Source: CAYURP01 sp964447175 (lineage in GTDB: Bacteria; Zixibacteria; MSB-5A5; SM23-73-2). From it: a stretch of 64,000 nt of DNA. Under the pieces are notes generated by a model that ran no database searches, was not told the DNA's origin, and was given only the letters and a program-made list of their open reading frames with translations. Below are positions 10,090 to 18,031 of the stretch, in pieces; the first letter of the stretch is position 1; each line of letters opens with the position of its first letter. Location of the stretch: NCBI GenBank assembly GCA_964447175.1, contig CAYURP010000006.1:14901-78900 (forward strand), in the 5' to 3' direction. The position numbers were made by a program, and so were the translations under genes.

Positions 10090-10118
10090 ATTACACACAA
10101 ATCTGCTCCCTTTGTCAA
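10090..10118 (-). promoter_or_regulatory. Sigma-70-type promoter of the cation exchanger operon
   Basis: On the minus strand TTGACA (10113-10118) is followed after 17 bp by TGTAAT (10090-10095). It is about 100 bases upstream of the exchanger ATG. The rest of the 9988-10334 interval shows no gene; bases 10119-10225 hold nothing I recognise. Confidence 0.55.
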
Positions 10119-10228
10119 GACAAAAATGGATAAGATAAGTAATTTGGGCAGACCCCCTTCCCACCGCCACCAGAGGATACTGTTTGCCTGTGATATTGAA
10201 TAATCTGATCTTATCGTGACATAATTGC

Positions 10229-10257
10229 TTTCATTTTTCGGAATTGTTTTGTATAAT
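10229..10257 (+). promoter_or_regulatory. Possible promoter of the DUF5661 gene
   Basis: A perfect TATAAT (10252-10257) has TTTCAT 17 bp upstream. The -35 is weak. It lies about 78 bases before the ATG at 10335. Confidence 0.4.
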
Positions 10258-10334
10258 TAGAGTAATTCTTGGAGAGAGAATGTTGAACCTTTGATAAAAA
10301 TCAATCAAGAACTCCGAAGTTAGGAGAAAAAACC

Positions 10335-10604
10335 ATGAGTGACAAAAAGCATTTCACAGCTGAAGAAGCCAAAAGGATCGGCGAGGAGCTGGGAATTGAC
10401 TGGAGTAAGTTTGATGTGGAGCAGTTTCGGCGGGGAATGGATGTGGAGCTGGAGCACGGGCTGGTCGACCCGCACACCAATGTAACCAATGACGACCCTT
10501 TGATGACCGGCAAAATCGCCCTGGCTCACCTTAATGAGTTTCCCGATTACTACACGCGGCTTGACAAGATGGAAGAAGAAGCTGACAAATTCTGGGGAAA
10601 GTGA
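10335..10604 (+). CDS. DUF5661 family protein
   Basis: An 89-residue acidic soluble protein with FTAEEAKRIGEELGIDW near the N-terminus, FDVEQFRRGMDVELEHG in the middle and the C-terminal ALAHLNEFPDYYTRLDKME. I recognise this as the DUF5661 family, small proteins of unknown function found in bacteria and phages. The ATG has an upstream TTAGGAG ribosome site. It is a single gene transcribed towards the AlkD-like gene on the other strand. No catalytic residues can be assigned. Confidence 0.85.
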   Translation: MSDKKHFTAEEAKRIGEELGIDWSKFDVEQFRRGMDVELEHGLVDPHTNVTNDDPLMTGKIALAHLNEFPDYYTRLDKMEEEADKFWGK

Positions 10605-10611
10605 AAATAAG

Positions 10612-10634
10612 ATGCCTGCGTGCTGGCAGGTTAG
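10612..10634 (+). terminator. Weak hairpin between convergent genes
   Basis: CCTGC (10615-10619) pairs with GCAGG (10626-10630) and is followed by TT. It lies between two convergent genes, but the T run is poor. Confidence 0.25.
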
Positions 10635-10636
10635 AA

Positions 10637-11317
10637 TTATTTGCCCTTTAACCTTCTTTGGACGGTTTGACTTCCTAATTCTCTGAGTGCATCTGAGGCA
10701 ATCCATCTGGCGGATTTCGAATCTTTTTTTATCATCTCTTCCGCAGTCTTGATTGCCATCCTGTTCAATTCAGGATTTCGTTTTCCGATCTGCCTTAAAG
10801 CCCAATTTACCGCTTTCTTGACAAACTTTCTGTCATCGGTTGCTTCACTTTTTATAATGGGGAAGAATTTCTCGAATTTTCTATCCTTGGCTTTTTTATC
10901 ATGAACAGCAAAACAAGCCATTAGAACAAACCCGGCTCTTTTGACGAACTCCTCCTCTCTTTTACTCCACTCCACAGCTTTGCTGTAAGCAAAATCGGTC
11001 TTATCGAATAGATTGCTGCAGCACTGATCGCAAATATCCCAGGAGTCGAAATCCTTCACCCATTTCTCCAACTGCTCCTGGGTTACCATTTGGGGATCGT
11101 CGATCATCCCCGCAAGTAACCGTGCCTCATGAATACCTGATCTCCAGAGTTGTCCAGCCAGTTTATGATCTTTACCTATCTCTTTAGCCATCTTTCTCAA
11201 ATGGGGAATGGACACACCATAAGCATTCTTAATTACAATTCCAAACCGAGCCATCCCCTCAACTGCTTCGGGATTGGACATGGATTTGAGTCGTTTCAGA
11301 ACTTCCTGAGATTCCAT
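10637..11317 (-). CDS. AlkD-like DNA alkylation repair protein
   Basis: 226 residues of HEAT-like helical repeats typical of the AlkC/AlkD glycosylase superfamily (DNA alkylation repair enzyme). Diagnostic stretches are YGVSIPHLRKMAKEIG, HEARLLAGMIDDP and WVKDFDSWDICDQCC, with the aspartates and tryptophans expected for the DNA-facing concave surface. Family knowledge: such proteins remove positively charged alkylated bases without base flipping. The ATG has a GGAGGA ribosome site. It stands alone, 146 bases from the next upstream gene. Confidence 0.9.
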   Translation of the reverse strand: MESQEVLKRLKSMSNPEAVEGMARFGIVIKNAYGVSIPHLRKMAKEIGKDHKLAGQLWRSGIHEARLLAGMIDDPQMVTQEQLEKWVKDFDSWDICDQCCSNLFDKTDFAYSKAVEWSKREEEFVKRAGFVLMACFAVHDKKAKDRKFEKFFPIIKSEATDDRKFVKKAVNWALRQIGKRNPELNRMAIKTAEEMIKKDSKSARWIASDALRELGSQTVQRRLKGK

Positions 11318-11463
11318 TTTGTCCTCCGCTATAATATTTATAACTACTATACCTCTATCACGGGAACATTGAGTGAGTGACGATCAAATGGAGTCTTTCT
11401 GATAGTAGAAACCTAGATACACTCTTTTAGCTTATTTTCAAATTATTTTGTAATACTACCAAT

Positions 11464-11904
11464 TTATTCCTTGTTCGGTTCATAAACTTTTGTTCCGGAT
11501 TCCCAGCTCTCCCACCATTCTATCTTGTTAATGTGTATCTTCAGCAGGCAAAATTCATCAGACTCAGGACCCTCGGGGAAATACCTGGACAAATCGAAAC
11601 TCGCTAATTTCCATACCCTTTTTTTCTGATCTAAATCCGGGATAATCTCTGCCTCTCCTATAACAAAGGCGCTTTTGTTTCCTTCGGGGTGCTCTACAAA
11701 GGAAAGACAGACTTTGGGATTTCCCTTTATCTGCTGTACCTTTCTGGAATTACTGGAAGTAGCCACCCAGATTTTGAGATCGTCCTCCACTATGGGTGTT
11801 ACCGGCCGAACCCTGGGCTGGTCACCATCACAGGTAGCCAGGTATGCGTGCAAAGAATTCTTTTTCATAATGGTTACCATCTTTTCTTTTTCAGACAGAT
11901 TCAT
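11464..11904 (-). CDS. Pyridoxamine 5'-phosphate oxidase-like flavin protein
   Basis: A 146-residue split-barrel protein of the PPOX/FMN-binding superfamily. The N-terminal half (LHAYLATCDGDQPRVRPVTP) and SNSRKVQQIKGNPKVCLSF form the flavin-binding fold; INKIEWWES closes the barrel. It is too short and unlike PdxH to be a vitamin B6 enzyme; small members of this family are often general flavin reductases or stress proteins. The GGAGG site and 11-base spacing to the upstream methyltransferase gene suggest an operon. Confidence 0.85.
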   Translation of the reverse strand: MNLSEKEKMVTIMKKNSLHAYLATCDGDQPRVRPVTPIVEDDLKIWVATSSNSRKVQQIKGNPKVCLSFVEHPEGNKSAFVIGEAEIIPDLDQKKRVWKLASFDLSRYFPEGPESDEFCLLKIHINKIEWWESWESGTKVYEPNKE

Positions 11905-11915
11905 AATGCTTCCTC

Positions 11916-12716
11916 CTATTTTTTCCGTCCTACTATTTCCAGATGTCCTGCTCTCGGATAAAAGGCTGGATCATCGTTGTATTTTAGCTCTAAATTATAC
12001 AGCCACTCCTGAACCTCAGGATCCTCTGATTTGTAAAAAGAAAGACGAGGGGCAATTACCGGCTTTCCGATAATCCTTTCCACTCGAAGGCCGTTTGATT
12101 CAAATAGCTCACGCAGTTCCTCGGGCGTAAAGGCATGTACAGTGTATGTAAATTCCTCTTTTCCCGTGGGCATTTCAACCTCACCTGTGTTTAAAAGTCG
12201 ATAAATGGCTTCACGGTCATCTGAATCCTTCAGCCAAGCCAAAGCAGAAGCCCGGTTGTCCACCGAAGCGATCAATGCTCCGCCTGGTTTGAGAACGCGA
12301 ACACACTCTGATAGTGCTTTTTTATGATTCCCACAATATGAAAGAGGATCACCCTGACAAAGCACCATATCAAAATGATTATCCGAAAATTCAGGCATAT
12401 CCCGAATATCAGAAATAATTATTTTAATTTGTTTCTCCAGACCAAACTGGTTCACTTTCTTTTTAGCTTTGTCCAGCATACCTTTAGATATATCAGTTAA
12501 GACCACGTTATATCCCATTTTTGCCATCTCGATGCTCCAGATACCAGTACCTCCACCAGCATCAAGTATAATAACACCATTTCTCTCGGGTACAAATCTT
12601 CGAAGGTTTTCAAGGGTGACCTTATGATACAGAGCAAAATGCTCGAAATAGTCAGAATCATATGTCTCAGCCCACCAGTCGTGATGTGCTGCTACCTTCT
12701 TCAGATGTTTATTCAT
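11916..12716 (-). CDS. Class I SAM-dependent methyltransferase
   Basis: About 266 residues with the Rossmann SAM-binding motif ILDAGGGTGIW (motif I), NVVLTDIS (acidic loop) and FDMVLCQGDPLSYC (post-motif). The C-terminal third (FTPEELRELFESNGLRVERI) is typical of small-molecule methyltransferases. The substrate is unknown. I prefer the ATG at 12716 (site AGGGG just upstream) over the in-frame ATG at 12731. It sits between the cyclase-like gene and the PPOX gene in a four-gene minus-strand run (14339 to 11464). Confidence 0.85.
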   Translation of the reverse strand: MNKHLKKVAAHHDWWAETYDSDYFEHFALYHKVTLENLRRFVPERNGVIILDAGGGTGIWSIEMAKMGYNVVLTDISKGMLDKAKKKVNQFGLEKQIKIIISDIRDMPEFSDNHFDMVLCQGDPLSYCGNHKKALSECVRVLKPGGALIASVDNRASALAWLKDSDDREAIYRLLNTGEVEMPTGKEEFTYTVHAFTPEELRELFESNGLRVERIIGKPVIAPRLSFYKSEDPEVQEWLYNLELKYNDDPAFYPRAGHLEIVGRKK

Positions 12717-12759
12717 ATCTTTTCCCCTCATAACCCTTTAAAGTAATATCATCTAAGGT

Positions 12760-13758
12760 TCAATTTCCCCCGGCATTATACTCATAGTGAATCAATCTTT
12801 TTGTAATGCGATAAACTAATAAAGTTATCCACCTGCTGGGTAATATTTTTTGACCAAAATCGAAATCCGACCAGACCTTGTGTATGGATTCAGGATAGAA
12901 GCGTCCCTTCTCATCTTTTTTTATGATAAGAAAATCCATCATTGAATTCATTCTGCGATCCTTTTTTGCGAATTCAAGCTGGGAAAGAACGTCCAGATAC
13001 TTCAGAATACGATAATCAGTGAAAGGGTATTTCAACTTCTCCCAGCCTTTGCCAATCTGGGAATCATGCCCGGCATATTTAATCTTTCCTCTATTCTCCC
13101 AACATTTAAACAGAAACTCTGCACTCTTTTTCGCAGTTGTGCTTTCTCTAAGCTCGGGCCTTTGGGCCAATGCACCTAAAACACACAGCGTGGCAAAGGC
13201 ACAGCTTGGCTCCTTTTCCCTAGGTCCGCCAGGCAGACCTTTGTTTTTACACCAGAATCCGCCATCCAGACGTTGGCGACCTGTAATCCATTCATACGCT
13301 TTTTCCAATCTCGGATCAGAGACATATCCCAGCTTGGCTAATGACTCGGTCAATATGCCAGTAAAACAATCGCCAGGTGTAAGCGGAGGCGCCCAGCCAA
13401 ATCCACCTTCTGGAAGCTGGGTGCTGAATACATATTCACAAGCTCGGCCAATCTTTTTATCTTCTCTGGTTAAGCCGAAATCAGCCAACATACCCAGCAC
13501 CCAAAAAGTGGTATCTTTTTTAGGCCACCAGGTATGGATATCCTTTGGGCTTCCCCAGTATCCGTCTTTGTTTTGCTTGTCAAAGATCTTTTTGATCAAA
13601 TTGTGTTTAAAAATCAATCCCTTAGTTGTTAAAACCTCTTTATCCTTTTCCGGTCTATCCAGAAGGTCGGTCAATGTCCGGTATTTAACAAAAGGCTCAC
13701 CATCAAGAAGCCAATCCATCGGAATTGACTTCAAAAAATCCTCAAATCTCTTCAACAT
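12760..13758 (-). CDS. Prenyltransferase/squalene-cyclase-like repeat protein
   Basis: 332 residues of alpha/alpha-barrel repeats with QNKDGYWG, QLPEGGFGW and QRLDGGFW, the QW-like motifs of terpene cyclases and prenyltransferase beta subunits. The catalytic DXDD or SHC signatures are not evident and the protein is only half the length of squalene-hopene cyclase. Similar standalone proteins are common in environmental genomes and have no assigned reaction. It lies 11 bases after the LiaF-like gene. A long frame on the opposite strand (13019-13939) is a shadow. Confidence 0.75.
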   Translation of the reverse strand: MLKRFEDFLKSIPMDWLLDGEPFVKYRTLTDLLDRPEKDKEVLTTKGLIFKHNLIKKIFDKQNKDGYWGSPKDIHTWWPKKDTTFWVLGMLADFGLTREDKKIGRACEYVFSTQLPEGGFGWAPPLTPGDCFTGILTESLAKLGYVSDPRLEKAYEWITGRQRLDGGFWCKNKGLPGGPREKEPSCAFATLCVLGALAQRPELRESTTAKKSAEFLFKCWENRGKIKYAGHDSQIGKGWEKLKYPFTDYRILKYLDVLSQLEFAKKDRRMNSMMDFLIIKKDEKGRFYPESIHKVWSDFDFGQKILPSRWITLLVYRITKRLIHYEYNAGGN

Positions 13759-13769
13759 AAGATTTTTGG

Positions 13770-14339
13770 TTAAATCCGGAAAATCCTTATGTCCCCGAAT
13801 CCCAGCTTGGCATTTATCTGGACCTTCCTGGTGCAGGCATCGTAGTTTTCGTCTTTGTAGGTCAGGCTGTTGCCCAGACCATCAGCAGTCCTTCCCAATA
13901 TGTCGATTTTTCCGGCAAGGGATTTACCAAGAGCGCTGACTGGCACATCCTGAGGCAGCATCACTCTCACATCCCCGAATCCAGAGTTGATGTTAATGCT
14001 GTGCTCCTTTTCCTCAAACCGAGCCTTGGTCAGATTAACCTCCACGTCTCCAAATCCAGAGGAGAGGTTCAACCCATCCGGATCCATATCCTTAGCATCT
14101 ATAATCAGATCGCCGAAACCCTGGCTCAGATTCTTCTGTTTGGGAGTAACCCCTACACTTGTTGACGTCCCCTCAGGTCTTTTGTAGATAACCCAGATGC
14201 CCACAAGTATCAGAATGATAGGCCACAGCTTTCCCATAGAAGCCCAGAACTCAAAGATTCTCAGGTTGTCAAAAAAAATCAGAATCCCCAGGATAATCAG
14301 GATCGCACCCCACACCAGTGTTCCAAATCCTCTTCTCAT
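13770..14339 (-). CDS. LiaF-like membrane protein (DUF5668)
   Basis: 189 residues. The N-terminus has two membrane helices (about 8-24 and 34-51: LVWGAILIILGILIFF and LWPIILILVGIWVIY), which is the DUF5668 hairpin. The C-terminal half repeats SGFGDVEVNL / SGFGDVRVML / LGFGDIRI, the LiaF/cell-wall-active-antibiotic-response beta repeat. In Firmicutes LiaF damps an envelope-stress kinase; no kinase is adjacent here, so a general envelope role is all that can be inferred. A GGAG site precedes the ATG. It is the first gene of a four-gene run. Confidence 0.85.
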   Translation of the reverse strand: MRRGFGTLVWGAILIILGILIFFDNLRIFEFWASMGKLWPIILILVGIWVIYKRPEGTSTSVGVTPKQKNLSQGFGDLIIDAKDMDPDGLNLSSGFGDVEVNLTKARFEEKEHSININSGFGDVRVMLPQDVPVSALGKSLAGKIDILGRTADGLGNSLTYKDENYDACTRKVQINAKLGFGDIRIFRI

Positions 14340-14472
14340 TTTTACTCCTTTTTAAAGTTTAAAAATACAGAATCCTCTTTTATATATCTACTCATATCTT
14401 TCAAGTCAAGTGAAAGTTTCACAGCATTAGAACTTGCCAACTTTCAAGCTACACCTTAAATTTAGTCTTAAA

Positions 14473-14507
14473 AGAGTATAGAGTTTAGAGTAGAGAGTAA
14501 AGAGTTT
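14473..14507. repeat. Heptanucleotide tandem repeat (five AGAGTNN units)
   Basis: Five direct 7-bp units of the form AGAGTNN. A 26-base stretch is identical, in the opposite orientation, to the array over the 3' end of nfo (55689-55723). It lies in the divergent intergenic region upstream of the archaemetzincin gene. Confidence 0.8.
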
Positions 14508-14531
14508 GAAGTGTGTATGATTCATTGACAA

Positions 14532-15146
14532 ATGAGAGTTTACTTGTTAATCTCGTTTTTTGCGGTTTTTAGTTTACAATGTAAGAGTCAAAACGAAGAG
14601 ATCGCTAAGATGAAGCAGGATGAGACTATATGTTTAGTTGTTGTGGGAAAAGTGAAAAAAGAAATTCTATACTATTTGCAGTCTGAAATAGAGAAGGTTT
14701 TTGAAAGAAAAGTAAATGTAGCTGATGGTTTAAAACATCCAGACTACGCCTACAATCCAAAAAGACAGCAATATCATTCATCAAAAATTCTTGAAAAGAT
14801 GAAAGAAGAGAAGTTCAGAGGCTGCGATAGAGTTCTGGGTGTGACAGATGTTGATATGTATGTTCCCTCGCTCAATTTCGTCTTTGGAGAGGCAGATTTT
14901 TATGATAGAGTAGCTGTGATCTCCTTAGTTCGGCTCAGACAGGAGTATTACGCATTACCAGAAGATGATAAGCTATTTCAAGAGCGGGCTTTAAAAGAAG
15001 CTGTTCACGAATTGGGACACACTTTCAGTCTACATCACTGCCCGGATACTAAGTGTGTTATGCATTTTTCCAATTCCTTGAAGGATACAGACATCAAATC
15101 CCACAACTTTTGCTCCCAATGCAAATCCAAACTCGATCAGAAATAG
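14532..15146 (+). CDS. Archaemetzincin-like zinc protease, probably a lipoprotein
   Basis: 204 residues with the family M54 signature: HELGHTFSLHH at 159-169, then C-x4-C-x-M, and a C-terminal CSQC. The three histidines (159, 163, 169) should bind zinc and the methionine forms the Met-turn. The usual glycine of HExxHxxG is serine here. Family knowledge: archaemetzincins are aminopeptidase-like and mostly cytoplasmic. This one starts with a hydrophobic stretch ending in SLQC (Cys17), which could be a lipoprotein signal, so it may be exported. The start has no clear ribosome site. Confidence 0.85.
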   Translation: MRVYLLISFFAVFSLQCKSQNEEIAKMKQDETICLVVVGKVKKEILYYLQSEIEKVFERKVNVADGLKHPDYAYNPKRQQYHSSKILEKMKEEKFRGCDRVLGVTDVDMYVPSLNFVFGEADFYDRVAVISLVRLRQEYYALPEDDKLFQERALKEAVHELGHTFSLHHCPDTKCVMHFSNSLKDTDIKSHNFCSQCKSKLDQK

Positions 15147-15220
15147 AGCGGGGATAAATTCCCCGTCCTATGGTGGTATATATTCCCAATTACATAGAGG
15201 TGGGAATTCATCCCACCCAT
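15147..15220. repeat. Intergenic hairpin repeat, copy 1
   Basis: Two linked hairpins: CGGGG-ataaatt-CCCCG and GGTGGG-AATTCA-TCCCACC. A second copy at 15428-15500 keeps the layout with compensatory changes in the first stem. The 15147-15517 interval holds no gene. Confidence 0.75.
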
Positions 15221-15225
15221 TTTAC

Positions 15226-15300
15226 GGTAGCCGTCCCGCTTCAAGCGGGACGAAAAAATGACATTGAGCTTCAGTATTTTCGTCCAAATGGACGGCTACC
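15226..15300. repeat. Long inverted repeat with GGTAGCCGTCC ends
   Basis: GGTAGCCGTCC at 15226 pairs with GGACGGCTACC at 15290-15300; inside is a second stem, CCCGCTT-CAAGCGGG. The next bases carry two more small hairpins, GGAGCC/GGCTCC (15325-15341) and CCTCT/AGAGG (to about 15358). Function unknown; likely a mobile or REP-like palindrome. Confidence 0.7.
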
Positions 15301-15427
15301 TGGTTAAACATCTTTATGGTAATCGGAGCCATAAAGGCTCCTCTATGCGTAGCAGAGGATTTCTCCCTCTATAAATTTATTCAATTTATCAGCATGGCAA
15401 AACCGTAAATATTCGTGAAAATTAAAA

Positions 15428-15500
15428 GCAGGGATAAATTCCCTGCTCTATAGGAGTAAGTATTTCTCATTCAATAGAGGTGGGAATTCATCCCACCTCA
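15428..15500. repeat. Intergenic hairpin repeat, copy 2
   Basis: Same architecture as 15147-15220: CAGGG-ataaatt-CCCTG followed by GGTGGG-AATTCA-TCCCACC. The G-C pair of copy 1 is an A-T pair here. Confidence 0.75.
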
Positions 15501-15517
15501 ACAAAGAATTCTTCCTG

Positions 15518-15706
15518 TTATTTGAAGATGCTTATCAGAAACTTCATCAGAGGTAATAGAAAAAGAATTATTAAAATTAAAGCGATCAAAATAAATGTTT
15601 TCCCCTTTCCCTCGGGGAATTCATAACCACACACATAGCAAACTTTGCTATCTTTGGGAAGCTCAACCGCACAATTAGGGCATTCCTTTTTACCACCAAA
15701 AAACAT
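15518..15706 (-). CDS. Small zinc-ribbon membrane protein
   Basis: 62 residues: an N-terminal zinc ribbon with two CxxC knuckles (CPNC at 9-12, CYVCG at 28-32) followed by one strongly hydrophobic helix (about 38-58) and a short basic end. Such one-ribbon membrane proteins are common and mostly uncharacterised. It lies 44 bases downstream of pcrA on the same strand; the gap holds a heptamer array, so cotranscription is possible but unproven. Confidence 0.75.
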   Translation of the reverse strand: MFFGGKKECPNCAVELPKDSKVCYVCGYEFPEGKGKTFILIALILIILFLLPLMKFLISIFK

Positions 15707-15714
15707 CTATTGCC

Positions 15715-15749
15715 TTACTGTTTACTGTTTTCCGTTTGCCGTTTTCTGA
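15715..15749. repeat. Heptanucleotide repeat between pcrA and the zinc-ribbon gene
   Basis: Five 7-bp units (TTACTGT, TTACTGT, TTTCCGT, TTGCCGT, TTTCTGA). The complement has the same AAACNGN-type unit that is inserted in mutM. The array ends within 2 bases of the pcrA stop codon. Confidence 0.75.
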
Positions 15750-15750
15750 T

Positions 15751-17910
15751 CTATCGTCCTATTATCTCCAGATCCGCATACTTAGCCATTAGCCTTTTGG
15801 TAAACCCTGCTTTGAACCTAATTAATAACCTGGTACCCTCGCCAAAACCCTCCTTTTTGATGATTATCCCCTCTCCGAAATGAGGATGCAGTATTCTGGT
15901 GCCTGCTTTTAGAAAGGAATCGTCAAATTCCATCTCCTGATCCTGTAGAAATAGCTTCTCTTTCCTCTCCCAGCCTGCGGTTATCAGATCCTCAACCTCT
16001 AAAAGCTCCGGAGGGAGCTCATCTAAAAATCTTGATCTCAAATTCACCATATCACCAAAGCGCTTTCTGTTATGAGCAAAGGACAGGAATATCTTTTCTT
16101 TGGCTCGGGTCAATCCCACATAGAAAAGCCTGCGTTCCTCCTCCAGCTCTTTTTGCGAATCCATAGATCGGGAGATCGGGAAAAGCCCTTCCTCCAGACC
16201 GGTTATAAAAACCACCGGAAATTCAAGACCTTTGGCTGAATGCAGGGTCATAAGATTTACCGCATCTTTAGCCTGATCCCAGTAGTCGATGTCAGAAAGC
16301 AAAGACACCTCCTCCAGAAAAGCATTCAGGCTGTGATCATCTGCTCTCTGCTTGAACTCTTGAGTGGCTGAGATAAGTTCTTTCAAATTCTCAGCCCTGT
16401 TTTCGGACTCAATCGTTCCCTCGGTTAAAAGCTGATTCAGGTATCCTGTTTTCTCAATTACATATTCTGTCAGCTTATCTATTGTCAATTTGTCTTTCTT
16501 GCCAATAAATTCCTTGATGGTCCTGAAGAACTCTTTTATCAAATTCTGCATCCTTGAAGAGATATCCGGTATCTCTTCAACATTCTCCAGGGCATTAAGG
16601 AAGTTTAACCTATTCTTTATGGAATATTCCTCCAATCTGGCAAAAGTTTTATCTCCTATCCCGCGTGGTGGGACATTGATTATCCTTTTCCAGGACACCA
16701 AATCATTGGGGTTGACCAGAACCTTAAGGTAAGCCAGAACGTCTTTAATCTCCTTTCTCTGATAGAATCTCACTCCACCCACAATCACGTAGGGAATTCC
16801 ATTATCCCGCAGCTTCTGCTCCAGGACTCTGGATTGAGCATTGGTCCGGTAGAGTATGACAAAATCCTTTCGGGCTAAACCTGAATCATTCAGAAGATGC
16901 TTAATACTATCCACAATTGAAAGCGCCTCAATGTGTTCATCATCCACTAAAACCAGCTTTATCCTGTCTCCGCCTTCTTCTTCTGTCCATAAGGTCTTCC
17001 CCTTTCGGGATAGATTGTTTTTAACCACGCTGGAAGCAGCATTTAAGATCACCTGGGTGGAGCGATAGTTCTGTTCCAATCTAATTGTCTTGCACTCAGG
17101 GTAATCCTTTTCAAAATCCAGAATGTTATTTAAATCAGCCCCTCTCCATCCATAAATGGACTGGTCATCGTCCCCCACCACGCACAGGTTTCTATGTAAA
17201 GAAGCCAGCTGTTTCACCAGGACATACTGGGCATGGTTGGTATCCTGATACTCATCCACCAGGATATATCTGAATCTGTTCTGATATTTTTCCAAGACCT
17301 CAGGGTGCCTGTCGAAAAGCTCCACTGTTTTCATTATCAGATCGTCGAAGTCAAAAGCCATAGCATCCTCAAGTTTTGTCTGGTAGAGCTCATATATTTT
17401 CGACACATTCTCCTGAAAAAAATCCTTTACCTTGATCTGATACTCCTTCCAGTCAATCAGTTTATTCTTGGCATCCGAGATGTGGGACAAAACTGCCGTG
17501 GGAGAAACTTTCTTGGTGGGGATCTGCAGCTTTTCCATACATTTCTTAACCAGGGAAAGGGAATCATCCTCATCGTAGATGGTGAAGCTGGTTTTATATC
17601 CTAAGGCTTTTGCCTCTCTTCTTAAAATTCTGGAACACAGCGAATGAAAGGTGCTTATCCATACTGACGTGCCTATCCTACCTAAAAGCTTCTCCACTCT
17701 GGTTCTCATCTCCTGTGCTGCCTTGTTGGTGAAGGTAACTGCCAGGATTTTCGAGGGAAAAACCTTTTTAGCTCCAATAAGATATGCAATGCGATAGGTC
17801 AGAACTCGAGTTTTGCCGCTCCCTGCTCCGGCTAATATTAAAAGCGGACCTTCGGTGTGGGTAACAGCATCCCTCTGGGGAGGATTCAAATCTTTAAGAA
17901 AATCAATCAA
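15751..17910 (-). CDS. pcrA: UvrD/Rep/PcrA superfamily 1 DNA helicase
   Basis: 719 residues with all SF1A helicase motifs: GAGSGKT (Walker A), VDEYQDTNHAQ, VGDDDQSIYGWRGAD, LEQNYRS, VLYRTNAQSR, TLHSAKGLEFP and FYVGLTRAKE. The C-terminal 50 residues (HFGEGIIIKKEGFGEG...) form the Tudor-like domain that in PcrA binds RNA polymerase. The enzyme unwinds DNA 3' to 5' in nucleotide-excision and mismatch repair and removes RecA. The apparent start is TTG at 17910, giving the canonical N-terminus LNPPQRDAV about 8 residues in; no strong ribosome site is seen. Confidence 0.95.
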   Translation of the reverse strand: MIDFLKDLNPPQRDAVTHTEGPLLILAGAGSGKTRVLTYRIAYLIGAKKVFPSKILAVTFTNKAAQEMRTRVEKLLGRIGTSVWISTFHSLCSRILRREAKALGYKTSFTIYDEDDSLSLVKKCMEKLQIPTKKVSPTAVLSHISDAKNKLIDWKEYQIKVKDFFQENVSKIYELYQTKLEDAMAFDFDDLIMKTVELFDRHPEVLEKYQNRFRYILVDEYQDTNHAQYVLVKQLASLHRNLCVVGDDDQSIYGWRGADLNNILDFEKDYPECKTIRLEQNYRSTQVILNAASSVVKNNLSRKGKTLWTEEEGGDRIKLVLVDDEHIEALSIVDSIKHLLNDSGLARKDFVILYRTNAQSRVLEQKLRDNGIPYVIVGGVRFYQRKEIKDVLAYLKVLVNPNDLVSWKRIINVPPRGIGDKTFARLEEYSIKNRLNFLNALENVEEIPDISSRMQNLIKEFFRTIKEFIGKKDKLTIDKLTEYVIEKTGYLNQLLTEGTIESENRAENLKELISATQEFKQRADDHSLNAFLEEVSLLSDIDYWDQAKDAVNLMTLHSAKGLEFPVVFITGLEEGLFPISRSMDSQKELEEERRLFYVGLTRAKEKIFLSFAHNRKRFGDMVNLRSRFLDELPPELLEVEDLITAGWERKEKLFLQDQEMEFDDSFLKAGTRILHPHFGEGIIIKKEGFGEGTRLLIRFKAGFTKRLMAKYADLEIIGR

Positions 17911-18031
17911 TTTAAGAATTCTGAAGGAATTTACCAGTTTGTATTTGTTAGTGATGGCAATTAATAATTGTTAACTGATCAATTATAATAGAGTTTAATA
18001 TGTCCGCAAACCTGATATTGGAAGGATGAAT

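Noticed and set aside
13019..13939. 306-codon frame on the plus strand
   Set aside because: It lies antisense to the cyclase-like and LiaF-like genes, both with family motifs, and its translation has no recognisable features.
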